From Parapristionchus giblindavisi (lineage: Eukaryota > Nematoda > Chromadorea > Rhabditida > Diplogasteridae), in contig CALSFV010000012.1 in NCBI GenBank assembly GCA_943737045.1, positions 992,001 through 1,056,000 on the forward strand: a DNA stretch of 64,000 nt, given 5' to 3'. Positions 30,351 to 45,800 of this stretch are shown one piece after another. A model generated the notes under the pieces. It worked only from the letters and a program-made list of their open reading frames with translations. It ran no database searches and was not told the DNA's origin. The translations under genes and the position numbers were made by a program. Every line of letters starts with the position of its first letter. The first letter of the stretch is position 1.

Positions 30351-31459
30351 AAAGACTCGGTCTGAAACAAAAGATATATAATTAAATCCATTATTTTCGT
30401 CTTCATCACCAATAGAGTATCATTATACGATATAGTACTGAGAGAAGATCAAAGATCACAACAACACATAAACATCTTTATTCGATATCGATCAATCAAT
30501 AATTCACTGCATTACCTTGTGGAGTTTACATCGCTGTAGATCAATAAATATGATGCGTGAAGGCCTCATACTTCTCGAAAGACTCGGTCTGAAACAATAG
30601 ATATATAATTAAATCCATTATTTTCGTCTTTATCACAAATACAGTATCATTATACGATACAGTACTGAGAGAAGATCAAAGATCACAACAACACGTAAAC
30701 ATCTTTATTCGGTATCGCTCAATCAATAATTCACTGTATTACCTTGTGGAGTTTACATCGCTGTAGATTAATAAATATGATGCGTGAAGGCCTCATACTT
30801 CTGGAAAGACTCGGTCTGAAACAATAGATATATAATTAAATCCATTATTTTCGTCTTCATCACAAATACAGTATCATAATACGATACAGTACTGAGAGAA
30901 GATCAAAGATTAAAATCACAACAACACGTAAACATCTTTATTCGGTATCGGTCAATCAATAATTCACTGTATTACCTTGTGGAGTTTACATCGCTGTAGG
31001 CCAATCAATATGAGGAGCGAAGGCCTCATACTTCTCGAAAGACTCGGTCTGAAACAAAAGATATATAATTAAATCCATTATTTTCGTCTTCATCACCAAT
31101 AGAGTATCATTATACGATATAGTACTGAGAGAAGATCAAAGATCACAACAACACATAAACATCTTTATTCGGTATCGCTCAATCAATAATTCACTGTATT
31201 ACCTTGTGGAGTTTACATCGCTGTAGATTAATAAATATGATGCGTGAAGGCCTCATACTTCTGGAAAGACTCGGTCTGAAACAATAGATATATAATTAAA
31301 TCCATTATTTTCATCTTCATCACAAATACAGTATCATAATACGATACAGTACTGAGAGAAGATGAAAGATTAAAATCACAACAACACGTAAACATCTTTA
31401 TTCGGTATCGGTCAATCAATAATTCACTGTATTACCTTGTGGAGTTTACATCGCTGTAG

Positions 31460-34400
31460 GCCAATCAATATGAGGAGCGAAGGCCTCATACTTCTCGAAA
31501 GACTCGGTCTGAAACAATAGATATATAATTAAATCCATTATTTTCGTCTTTATCACAAATACAGTATCATTATACGATACAGTACTGAGAGAAGATCAAA
31601 GATCACAACAACACGTAAACATCTTTATTCGGTATCGCTCAATCAATAATTCACTGTATTACCTTGTGGAGTTTACATCGCTGTAGATTAATAAATATGA
31701 TGCGTGAAGGCCTCATACTTCTGGAAAGACTCGGTCTGAAACAATAGATATATAATTAAATCCATTATTTTCGTCTTCATCACAAATACAGTATCATAAT
31801 ACGATACAGTACTGAGAGAAGATGAAAGATTAAAATCACAACAACACGTAAACATCTTTATTCGGTATCGGTCAATCAATAATTCACTGTATTACCTTGT
31901 GGAGTTTACATCGCTGTAGGCCAATCAATATGAGGAGCGAAGGCCTCATACTTCTCGAAAGACTCGGTCTGAAACAAAAGATATATAATTAAATCCATTA
32001 TTTTCGTCTTCATCACCAATAGAGTATCATTATACGATATAGTACTGAGAGAAGATCAAAGATCACAACAACACATAAACATCTTTATTCGATATCGATC
32101 AATCAATAATTCACTGCATTACCTTGTGGAGTTTACATCGCTGTAGATCAATAAATATGATGCGTGAAGGCCTCATACTTCTCGAAAGACTCGGTCTGAA
32201 ACAATAGATATATAATTAAATCCATTATTTTCGTCTTTATCACAAATACAGTATCATTATACGATACAGTACTGAGAGAAGATCAAAGATCACAACAACA
32301 CGTAAACATCTTTATTCGGTATCGCTCAATCAATAATTCACTGTATTACCTTGTGGAGTTTACATCGCTGTAGATTAATAAATATGATGCGTGAAGGCCT
32401 CATACTTCTGGAAAGACTCGGTCTGAAACAATAGATATATAATTAAATCCATTATTTTCGTCTTCATCACAAATACAGTATCATAATACGATACAGTACT
32501 GAGAGAAGATCAAAGATTAAAATCACAACAACACGTAAACATCTTTATTCGGTATCGGTCAATCAATAATTCACTGTATTACCTTGTGGAGTTTACATCG
32601 CTGTAGGCCAATCAATATGAGGAGCGAAGGCCTCATACTTCTCGAAAGACTCGGTCTGAAACAAAAGATATATAATTAAATCCATTATTTTCGTCTTCAT
32701 CACCAATAGAGTATCATTATACGATATAGTACTGAGAGAAGATCAAAGATCACAACAACACATAAACATCTTTATTCGATATCGATCAATCAATAATTCA
32801 CTGCATTACCTTGTGGAGTTTACATCGCTGTAGATCAATAAATATGATGCGTGAAGGCCTCATACTTCTCGAAAGACTCGGTCTGAAACAATAGATATAT
32901 AATTAAATCCATTATTTTCGTCTTCATCACAAATACAGTATCATAATACGATACAGTACTGAGAGAAGATCAAAGATTAAAAGCACAACAGCACGTAAAC
33001 ATCTTTATTCGATATCGGTCAATCAATAATTCACTGCATTACCTTGTGGAGTTTACATCGCTGTAGATCAATAAATATGATGCGTGAAGGCCTCATACTT
33101 CTCGAAAGACTCGGTCTGAAACTATAGATATATAAATAAATCCATTATATTCGTCTTCATCACCAATAGAGTATCATTATACGATATAGTACTGAGAGAA
33201 GATCAAAGATCACAACAACACATAAACATCTTTATTCGATATCGATCAATCAATAATTCACTGTATAACCTTGTGGAGTTTACATCGCTGTAGATCAATA
33301 AATATGATGCGTGAAGGCCTCATACTTCTCGAAAGACTCGGTCTGAAACAATAGATATATAATTAAATCCGTTATTTTCGTCTTCATCACAAATAGAGTA
33401 TCATAATACGATACAGTACTGAGAGAAGATCAAAGATCACAACAACACATAAACATCTTTATTCGATATCGGTCAATCAATAATTCACTGCATTACCTTG
33501 TGGAGTTTACATCGCTGTAGACCAATCAATATAATGAGTGAAGGCCTCATGCTTCTCGAAAGACTCGGTCTGAAACAATAGATATATAATTAAATCCATT
33601 ATATTCGTCTTCATCACAAATAGAGTATCATTATACGATACAGTACAGAGAGAAGATCAAAGATCACAACAACACGTAAACATATTTATTCGGTATCAGT
33701 CAATCAAGAATTCACTGTATTACCTTGTGGAGTTTACATCGCTGTAGACCAATCAATATGAGGAGCGAAGGCCTCATACTTCTCGAAAGACTCGGTCTGA
33801 AACAATAGATATATAATTAAATCCATTATTTTCGTCTTCATCACAAATACAGTATCATAATACGATACAGTACTGAGACAAGATTTAAGATTAAAATCAC
33901 AACAACACATAAACATCTTTATTCGATATCGATCAATCAATAATTCACTGTATAACCTTGTGGAGTTTACATCGCTGTAGATCAATAAATATGATGCGTG
34001 AAGGCCTCATACTTCTCGAAAGACTCGGTCTGAAACAATAGATATATAATTAAATCCGTTATTTTCGTCTTCATCACAAATAGAGTATCATAATACGATA
34101 CAGTACTGAGAGAAGATCAAAGATCACAACAACACATAAACATCTTTATTCGATATCGGTCAATCAATAATTCACTGCATTACCTTGTGGAGTTTACATC
34201 GCTGTAGACCAATCAATATAATGAGTGAAGGCCTCATGCTTCTCGAAAGACTCGGTCTGAAACAATAGATATATAATTAAATCCATTATATTCGTCTTCA
34301 TCACAAATAGAGTATCATTATACGATACAGTACAGAGAGAAGATCAAAGATCACAACAACACGTAAACATATTTATTCGGTATCAGTCAATCAAGAATTC

Positions 34401-37400
34401 ACTGTATTACCTTGTGGAGTTTACATCGCTGTAGACCAATCAATATGAGGAGCGAAGGCCTCATACTTCTCGAAAGACTCGGTCTGAAACAATAGATATA
34501 TAATTAAATCCATTATTTTCGTCTTCATCACAAATACAGTATCATAATACGATACAGTACTGAGACAAGATTTAAGATTAAAATCACAACAACACATAAA
34601 CATCTTTATTCGATATCGATCAATCAATAATTCACTGTATAACCTTGTGGAGTTTACATCGCTGTAGATCAATAAATATGATGCGTGAAGGCCTCATACT
34701 TCTCGAAAGACTCGGTCTGAAACAATAGATATATAATTAAATCCGTTATTTTCGTCTTCATCACAAATAGAGTATCATAATACGATACAGTACTGAGAGA
34801 AGATCAAAGATCACAACAACACGTAAACATCTTTATTCGGTATCGCTCAATCAATAATTCACTGTATTACCTTGTGGAGTTTACATCGCTGTAGATCAAT
34901 AAATATGATGCGTGAAGGCCTCATACTTCTCGAAAGACTCGGTCTGAAACAATAGATATATAATTAAATCCATTATTTTCGTCTTCATCACAAATACAGT
35001 ATCATAATACGATACAGTACTGAGAGAAGATCAAAGATCACAACAACACGTAAACATCTTTATTCGGTATCGCTCAATCAATAATTCACTGTATTACCTT
35101 GTGGAGTTTACATCGCTGTAGATCAATAAATATGATGCGTGAAGGCCTCATACTTCTCGAAAGACTCGGTCTGAAACAATAGATATATAATTAAATCCAT
35201 TATTTTCGTCTTCATCACAAATACAGTATCATAATACGATACAGTACTGAGAGAAGATCAAAGATTAAAAGCACAACAGCACGTAAACATCTTTATTCGA
35301 TATCGGTCAATCAATAATTCACTGCATTACCTTGTGGAGTTTACATCGCTGTAGATCAATAAATATGATGCGTGAAGGCCTCATACTTCTCGAAAGACTC
35401 GGTCTGAAACTATAGATATATAAATAAATCCATTATATTCGTCTTCATCACCAATAGAGTATCACTATACGATATAGTACTGAGAGAAGATCAAAGATCA
35501 CAACAACACATAAACATCTTTATTCGATATCGATCAATCAATAATTCACTGTATAACCTTGTGGAGTTTACATCGCTGTAGATCAATAAATATGATGCGT
35601 GAAGGCCTCATACTTCTCGAAAGACTCGGTCTGAAACAATAGATATATAATTAAATCCGTTATTTTCGTCTTCATCACAAATAGAGTATCATAATACGAT
35701 ACAGTACTGAGAGAAGATCAAAGATCACAACAACACATAAACATCTTTATTCGATATCGGTCAATCAATAATTCACTGCATTACCTTGTGGAGTTTACAT
35801 CGCTGTAGACCAATCAATATAATGAGTGAAGGCCTCATGCTTCTCGAAAGACTCGGTCTGAAACAATAGATATATAATTAAATCCATTATATTCGTCTTC
35901 ATCACAAATACAGTATCATAATACGATACAGTACTGAGACAAGATTTAAGATTAAAATCACAACAACACGTAAACATCTTTATTCGATATCGGTCAATCA
36001 ATAATTCACTGCATTACCTTGTGGAGTTTATATCGCTGTAGACCAATCAATATGATGCGTGAAGGCCTCATACTTCTCGAAAGACTCGGTCTGAAACAAT
36101 AGATATATAATTAAATCCATTATTTTCGTCTTCATCACAAATACAGTATCATAATACGATACAGTACTGAGAGAAGATCAAAGATTAAAAGCACAACAGC
36201 ACGTAAACATCTTTATTCGATATCGGTCAATCAATAATTCACTGCATTACCTTGTGGAGTTTACATCGCTGTAGATCAATAAATATGATGCGTGAAGGCC
36301 TCATACTTCTCGAAAGACTCGGTCTGAAACTATAGATATATAAATAAATCCATTATATTCGTCTTCATCACCAATAGAGTATCACTATACGATATAGTAC
36401 TGAGAGAAGATCAAAGATCACAACAACACATAAACATCTTTATTCGATATCGATCAATCAATAATTCACTGTATAACCTTGTGGAGTTTACATCGCTGTA
36501 GATCAATAAATATGATGCGTGAAGGCCTCATACTTCTCGAAAGACTCGGTCTGAAACAATAGATATATAATTAAATCCGTTATTTTCGTCTTCATCACAA
36601 ATAGAGTATCATAATACGATACAGTACTGAGAGAAGATCAAAGATCACAACAACACGTAAACATCTTTATTCGGTATCGCTCAATCAATAATTCACTGTA
36701 TTACCTTGTGGAGTTTACATCGCTGTAGATCAATAAATATGATGCGTGAAGGCCTCATACTTCTCGAAAGACTCGGTCTGAAACAATAGATATATAATTA
36801 AATCCATTATTTTCGTCTTCATCACAAATACAGTATCATAATACGATACAGTACTGAGAGAAGATCAAAGATTAAAAGCACAACAGCACGTAAACATCTT
36901 TATTCGATATCGGTCAATCAATAATTCACTGCATTACCTTGTGGAGTTTACATCGCTGTAGATCAATAAATATGATGCGTGAAGGCCTCATACTTCTCGA
37001 AAGACTCGGTCTGAAACTATAGATATATAAATAAATCCATTATATTCGTCTTCATCACCAATAGAGTATCACTATACGATATAGTACTGAGAGAAGATCA
37101 AAGATCACAACAACACATAAACATCTTTATTCGATATCGATCAATCAATAATTCACTGTATAACCTTGTGGAGTTTACATCGCTGTAGATCAATAAATAT
37201 GATGCGTGAAGGCCTCATACTTCTCGAAAGACTCGGTCTGAAACAATAGATATATAATTAAATCCGTTATTTTCGTCTTCATCACAAATAGAGTATCATA
37301 ATACGATACAGTACTGAGAGAAGATCAAAGATCACAACAACACATAAACATCTTTATTCGATATCGGTCAATCAATAATTCACTGCATTACCTTGTGGAG

Positions 37401-38150
37401 TTTACATCGCTGTAGACCAATCAATATAATGAGTGAAGGCCTCATGCTTCTCGAAAGACTCGGTCTGAAACAATAGATATATAATTAAATCCATTATATT
37501 CGTCTTCATCACAAATACAGTATCATAATACGATACAGTACTGAGACAAGATTTAAGATTAAAATCACAACAACACGTAAACATCTTTATTCGATATCGG
37601 TCAATCAATAATTCACTGCATTACCTTGTGGAGTTTATATCGCTGTAGACCAATCAATATGAGGAGCGAAGGCCTCATACTTCTCGAAAGACTCGGTCTG
37701 AAACAATAGATATATAATTAAATCCATTATTTTCGTCTTCATCACAAATACAGTATCATAATACGATACAGTACTGAGACAAGATTTAAGATTAAAATCA
37801 CAACAACACGTAAACATCTTTATTCGATATCGGTCAATCAATAATTCACTGCATTACCTTGTGGAGTTTATATCGCTGTAGACCAATCAATATGAGGAGC
37901 GAAGGCCTCATACTTCTCGAAAGACTCGGTCTGAAACAATAGATATATAATTAAATCCATTATTTTCGTCTTCAACACAAATACAGTATCATAATACGAT
38001 ACAGTACTGAGAGAAGATCAAAGATTAAAATCACAACAACACGTAAACATCTTTATTCGGTATCGGTCAATCAATAATTCACTGTATTACCTTGTGGAGT
38101 TTACATCGCTGTAGGCCAATCAATATGAGGAGCGAAGGCCTCATACTTCT
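31460..38150. repeat. Large segmental duplication in satellite, copy 2
   Basis: Second copy of the 24.1-30.35 kb region. It contains a tandem duplication of a 687-bp trimer (about 33.5-34.9 kb) that is single in copy 1; monomers ending at 33985 and 34672 are the duplicated pair. The trimer includes the divergent monomer ATATTTATTCGGTATCAGTC with AGTACAGAGAG. Copy 2 ends where the upstream copy has AAACAAAAG and this one has AAACAATAG, near 38.17 kb. Confidence 0.82.
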
Positions 38151-39800
38151 CGAAAGACTCGGTCTGAAACAATAGATATATAATTAAATCCATTATTTTC
38201 GTCTTCATCACAAATACAGTATCATAATACGATACAGTACTGAGAGAAGATCAAAGATCACAACAACACGTAAACATCTTTATTCGGTATCGCTCAATCA
38301 ATAATTCACTGTATTACCTTGTGGAGTTTACATCGCTGTAGATCAATAAATATGATGCGTGAAGGCCTCATACTTCTCGAAAGACTCGGTCTGAAACAAT
38401 AGATATATAATTAAATCCATTATTTTCGTCTTCATCACAAATACAGTATCATAATACGATACAGTACTGAGAGAAGATCAAAGATTAAAAGCACAACAGC
38501 ACGTAAACATCTTTATTCGATATCGGTCAATCAATAATTCACTGCATTACCTTGTGGAGTTTACATCGCTGTAGATCAATAAATATGATGCGTGAAGGCC
38601 TCATACTTCTCGAAAGACTCGGTCTGAAACTATAGATATATAAATAAATCCATTATATTCGTCTTCATCACCAATAGAGTATCACTATACGATATAGTAC
38701 TGAGAGAAGATCAAAGATCACAACAACACATAAACATCTTTATTCGATATCGATCAATCAATAATTCACTGTATAACCTTGTGGAGTTTACATCGCTGTA
38801 GATCAATAAATATGATGCGTGAAGGCCTCATACTTCTCGAAAGACTCGGTCTGAAACAATAGATATATAATTAAATCCGTTATTTTCGTCTTCATCACAA
38901 ATAGAGTATCATAATACGATACAGTACTGAGAGAAGATCAAAGATCACAACAACACATAAACATCTTTATTCGATATCGGTCAATCAATAATTCACTGCA
39001 TTACCTTGTGGAGTTTACATCGCTGTAGACCAATCAATATAATGAGTGAAGGCCTCATGCTTCTCGAAAGACTCGGTCTGAAACAATAGATATATAATTA
39101 AATCCATTATATTCGTCTTCATCACAAATACAGTATCATAATACGATACAGTACTGAGACAAGATTTAAGATTAAAATCACAACAACACGTAAACATCTT
39201 TATTCGATATCGGTCAATCAATAATTCACTGCATTACCTTGTGGAGTTTATATCGCTGTAGACCAATCAATATGAGGAGCGAAGGCCTCATACTTCTCGA
39301 AAGACTCGGTCTGAAACAATAGATATATAATTAAATCCATTATTTTCGTCTTCATCACAAATACAGTATCATAATACGATACAGTACTGAGACAAGATTT
39401 AAGATTAAAATCACAACAACACGTAAACATCTTTATTCGATATCGGTCAATCAATAATTCACTGCATTACCTTGTGGAGTTTATATCGCTGTAGACCAAT
39501 CAATATGAGGAGCGAAGGCCTCATACTTCTCGAAAGACTCGGTCTGAAACAATAGATATATAATTAAATCCATTATTTTCGTCTTCAACACAAATACAGT
39601 ATCATAATACGATACAGTACTGAGAGAAGATCAAAGATTAAAATCACAACAACACGTAAACATCTTTATTCGGTATCGGTCAATCAATAATTCACTGTAT
39701 TACCTTGTGGAGTTTACATCGCTGTAGGCCAATCAATATGAGGAGCGAAGGCCTCATACTTCTCGAAAGACTCGGTCTGAAACAATAGATATATAATTAA
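36660..39800. repeat. Seven-monomer HOR, 1613 bp, two copies
   Basis: The stretch from about 36.66 to 38.19 kb recurs at about 38.27-39.8 kb with an offset of 1613 bp (monomer reading-frame ends 37608 to 39221 and 37841 to 39454). Each copy contains the AAGCACAACAGCACG monomer, the CACCAATAGAG monomer, the AATATAATGAGTGAAGG monomer, two CAAGATTTAAGATT monomers and a CTTCAACAC monomer, in that order. Confidence 0.82.
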
Positions 39801-42800
39801 ATCCATTATTTTCGTCTTCATCACAAATACAGTATCATAATACGATACAGTACTGAGAGAAGATCAAAGATCACAACAACACGTAAACATCTTTATTCGG
39901 TATCGCTCAATCAATAATTCACTGTATTACCTTGTGGAGTTTACATCGCTGTAGATCAATAAATATGATGCGTGAAGGCCTCATACTTCTCGAAAGACTC
40001 GGTCTGAAACAATAGATATATAATTAAATCCATTATTTTCGTCTTCATCACAAATACAGTATCATAATACGATACAGTACTGAGAGAAGATCAAAGATCA
40101 CGACAACACGTAAACATCTTTATTCGGTATCGCTCAATCAATAATTCACTGTATTACCTTGTGGAGTTTACATCGCTGTAGGCCAATCAATATGAGGAGC
40201 GAAGGCCTCATACTTCTCGAAAGACTCGGTCTGAAACAATAGATATATAATTAAATCCATTATTTTCGTCTTCAACACAAATACAGTATCATAATACGAT
40301 ACAGTACTGAGAGAAGATCAAAGATTAAAATCACAACAACACGTAAACATCTTTATTCGGTATCGGTCAATCAATAATTCACTGTATTACCTTGTGGAGT
40401 TTACATCGCTGTAGGCCAATCAATATGAGGAGCGAAGGCCTCATACTTCTGGAAAGACTCGGTCTGAAACAATAGATATATAATTAAATCCATTATTTTC
40501 GTCTTCATCACAAATACAGTATCATAATACGATACAGTACTGAGAGAAGATCAAAGATCACAACAACACGTAAACATCTTTATTCGGTATCGCTCAATCA
40601 ATAATTCACTGTATTACCTTGTGGAGTTTACATCGCTGTAGATCAACAAATATGATGCGTGAAGGCCTCATACTTCTCGAAAGACTCGGTCTGAAACAAT
40701 AGATATATAATTAAATCCATTATTTTCGTCTTCATCACAAATACAGTATGATAATACGATACAGTACTGAGAGAAGATCAAAGATCACAACAACACGTAA
40801 ACATCTTTATTCGGTATCGCTCAATCAATAATTCACTGTATTACCTTGTGGAGTTTACATCGCTGTAGATCAATAAATATGATGCGTGAAGGCCTCATAC
40901 TTCTCGAAAGACTCGGTCTGAAACAATAGATATATAATTAAATCCATTATTTTCGTCTTCGTCACAAATACAGTATCATAATACGATACAGTACTGAGAC
41001 AAGATTTAAGATTAAAATCACAACAACACATAAACATCTTTATTCGGTATCGGTCAATCAATAATTCACTGTATTACCTTGTGGAGTTTACATCGCTGTA
41101 GGCCAATCAATATGAGGAGCGAAGGCCTCATACTTCTCGAAAGACTCGGTCTGAAACAATAGATATATAATTAAATCCATTATTTTCGTCTTCATCACAA
41201 ATACAGTATCATTATACGATACAGTACTGAGAGAAGATCAAAGATCACAACAACACGTAAACATCTTTATTCGGTATCGCTCAATCAATAATTCACTGTA
41301 TTACCTTGTGGAGTTTACATCGCTGTACGCCAATCAATATGAGGAGCGAAGGCCTCATACTTCTCGAAAGACTCGGTCTGAAACAATAGATATATAATTA
41401 AATCCATTATTTTCGTCTTCAACACAAATACAGTATCATAATACGATACAGTACTGAGAGAAGATCAAAGATTAAAATCACAACAACACGTAAACATCTT
41501 TATTCGGTATCGGTCAATCAATAATTCACTGTATTACCTTGTGGAGTTTACATCGCTGTAGGCCAATCAATATGAGGAGCGAAGGCCTCATACTTCTCGA
41601 AAGACTCGGTCTGAAACAATAGATATATAATTAAATCCATTATTTTCGTCTTCATCACAAATACAGTATCATAATACGATACAGTACTGAGAGAAGATCA
41701 AAGATCACAACAACACGTAAACATCTTTATTCGGTATCGCTCAATCAATAATTCACTGTATTACCTTGTGGAGTTTACATCGCTGTAGATCAATAAATAT
41801 GATGCGTGAAGGCCTCATACTTCTCGAAAGACTCGGTCTGAAACAATAGATATATAATTAAATCCATTATTTTCGTCTTCATCACAAATACAGTATCATA
41901 ATACGATACAGTACTGAGAGAAGATCAAAGATCACAACAACACGTAAACATCTTTATTCGGTATCGCTCAATCAATAATTCACTGTATTACCTTGTGGAG
42001 TTTACATCGCTGTAGGCCAATCAATATGAGGAGCGAAGGCCTCATACTTCTCGAAAGACTCGGTCTGAAACAATAGATATATAATTAAATCCATTATTTT
42101 CGTCTTCAACACAAATACAGTATCATAATACGATACAGTACTGAGAGAAGATCAAAGATTAAAATCACAACAACACGTAAACATCTTTATTCGGTATCGG
42201 TCAATCAATAATTCACTGTATTACCTTGTGGAGTTTACATCGCTGTAGGCCAATCAATATGAGGAGCGAAGGCCTCATACTTCTCGAAAGACTCGGTCTG
42301 AAACAATAGATATATAATTAAATCCATTATTTTCGTCTTCATCACAAATACAGTATCATAATACGATACAGTACTGAGAGAAGATCAAAGATCACAACAA
42401 CACGTAAACATCTTTATTCGGTATCGCTCAATCAATAATTCACTGTATTACCTTGTGGAGTTTACATCGCTGTAGATCAATAAATATGATGCGTGAAGGC
42501 CTCATACTTCTCGAAAGACTCGGTCTGAAACAATAGATATATAATTAAATCCATTATTTTCGTCTTCATCACAAATACAGTATCATAATACGATACAGTA
42601 CTGAGAGAAGATCAAAGATCACAACAACACGTAAACATCTTTATTCGGTATCGCTCAATCAATAATTCACTGTATTACCTTGTGGAGTTTACATCGCTGT
42701 AGACCAATCAATATGAGGAGCGAAGGCCTCATACTTCTCGAAAGACTCGGTCTGAAACAATAGATATATAATTAAATCCATTATTTTCGTCTTCATCACA

Positions 42801-45800
42801 AATACAGTATCATAATACGATACAGTACTGAGACAAGATTTAAGATTAAAATCACAACAACACGTAAACATCTTTATTCGATATCGGTCAATCAATAATT
42901 CACTGCATTACCTTGTGGAGTTTATATCGCTGTAGACCAATCAATATGAGGAGCGAAGGCCTCATACTTCTCGAAAGACTCGGTCTGAAACAATAGATAT
43001 ATAATTAAATCCATTATTTTCGTCTTCAACACAAATACAGTATCATAATACGATACAGTACTGAGAGAAGATCAAAGATTAAAATCACAACAACACGTAA
43101 ACATCTTTATTCGGTATCGGTCAATCAATAATTCACTGTATTACCTTGTGGAGTTTACATCGCTGTAGGCCAATCAATATGAGAAGCGAAGGCCTCATAC
43201 TTCTCGAAAGACTCGGTCTGAAACAATAGATATATAATTAAATCCATTATTTTCGTCTTCATCACAAATACAGTATCATAATACGATACAGTACTGAGAG
43301 AAGATCAAAGATCACAACAACACGTAAACATCTTTATTCGGTATCGCTCAATCAATAATTCACTGTATTACCTTGTGGAGTTTACATCGCTGTAGATCAA
43401 TAAATATGATGCGTGAAGGCCTCATACTTCTCGAAAGACTCGGTCTGAAACAATAGATATATAATTAAATCCATTATTTTCGTCTTCATCACAAATACAG
43501 TATCATAATACGATACAGTACTGAGAGAAGATCAAAGATCACAACAACACGTAAACATCTTTATTCGGTATCGCTCAATCAATAATTCACTGTATTACCT
43601 TGTGGAGTTTACATCGCTGTAGATCAATAAATATGATGCGTGAAGGCCTCATACTTCTCGAAAGACTCGGTCTGAAACAATAGATAAATAATTAAATCCA
43701 TTATTTTCGTCTTCATCACAAATACAGTATCATAATACGATACAGTACTGAGACAAGATTTAAGATTAAAATCACAACAACACATAAACATCTTTATTCG
43801 GTATCGGTCAATCAATAATTCACTGTATTACCTTGTGGAGTTTACATCGCTGTAGGCCAATCAATATGAGGAGCGAAGGCCTCATACTTCTCGAAAGACT
43901 CGGTCTGAAACAATAGATATATAATTAAATCCATTATTTTCGTCTTCATCACAAATACAGTATCATTATACGATACAGTACTGAGAGAAGATCAAAGATC
44001 ACAACAACACGTAAACATCTTTATTCGGTATCGCTCAATCAATAATTCACTGTATTACCTTGTGGAGTTTACATCGCTGTAGATTAATAAATATGAGGAG
44101 CGAAGGCCTCATACTTCTCGAAAGACTCGGTCTGAAACAATAGATATATAATTAAATCCATTATTTTCGTCTTCATCACAAATACAGTATCATAATACGA
44201 TACAGTACTGAGAGAAGATCAAAGATCACAACAACACGTAAACATCTTTATTCGGTATCGCTCAATCAATAATTCACTGTATTACCTTGTGGAGTTTACA
44301 TCGCTGTAGATCAATAAATATGATGCGTGAAGGCCTCATACTTCTCGAAAGACTCGGTCTGAAACAATAGATATATAATTAAATCCATTATTTTCGTCTT
44401 CATCACAAATACAGTATCATAATACGATACAGTACTGAGAGAAGATCAAAGATCACAACAACACGTAAACATCTTTATTCGGTATCGCTCAATCAATAAT
44501 TCACTGTATTACCTTGTGGAGTTTACATCGCTGTAGATCAATAAATATGATGCGTGAAGGCCTCATACTTCTCGAAAGACTCGGTCTGAAACAATAGATA
44601 TATAATTAAATCCATTATTTTCGTCTTCATCACAAATACAGTATCATAATACGATACAGTACTGAGAGAAGATCAAAGATCACAACAACACGTAAACATC
44701 TTTATTCGGTATCGCTCAATCAATAATTCACTGTATTACCTTGTGGAGTTTACATCGCTGTAGATCAATAAATATGATGCGTGAAGGCCTCATACTTCTC
44801 GAAAGACTCGGTCTGAAACAATAGATATATAATTAAATCCATTATTTTCGTCTTCATCACAAATACAGTATCATAATACGATACAGTACTGAGAGAAGAT
44901 CAAAGATCACAACAACACGTAAACATCTTTATTCGGTATCGCTCAATCAATAATTCACTGTATTACCTTGTGGAGTTTACATCGCTGTAGATCAATAAAT
45001 ATGATGCGTGAAGGCCTCATACTTCTCGAAAGACTCGGTCTGAAACAATAGATAAATAATTAAATCCATTATTTTCGTCTTCATCACAAATACAGTATCA
45101 TAATACGATACAGTACTGAGACAAGATTTAAGATTAAAATCACAACAACACATAAACATCTTTATTCGGTATCGGTCAATCAATAATTCACTGTATTACC
45201 TTGTGGAGTTTACATCGCTGTAGGCCAATCAATATGAGGAGCGAAGGCCTCATACTTCTCGAAAGACTCGGTCTGAAACAATAGATATATAATTAAATCC
45301 ATTATTTTCGTCTTCATCACAAATACAGTATCATTATACGATACAGTACTGAGAGAAGATCAAAGATCACAACAACACGTAAACATCTTTATTCGGTATC
45401 GCTCAATCAATAATTCACTGTATTACCTTGTGGAGTTTACATCGCTGTAGATTAATAAATATGAGGAGCGAAGGCCTCATACTTCTCGAAAGACTCGGTC
45501 TGAAACAATAGATATATAATTAAATCCATTATTTTCGTCTTCATCACAAATACAGTATCATAATACGATACAGTACTGAGAGAAGATCAAAGATCACAAC
45601 AACACGTAAACATCTTTATTCGGTATCGCTCAATCAATAATTCACTGTATTACCTTGTGGAGTTTACATCGCTGTAGATCAATAAATATGATGCGTGAAG
45701 GCCTCATACTTCTCGAAAGACTCGGTCTGAAACAATAGATATATAATTAAATCCATTATTTTCGTCTTCATCACAAATACAGTATCATAATACGATACAG

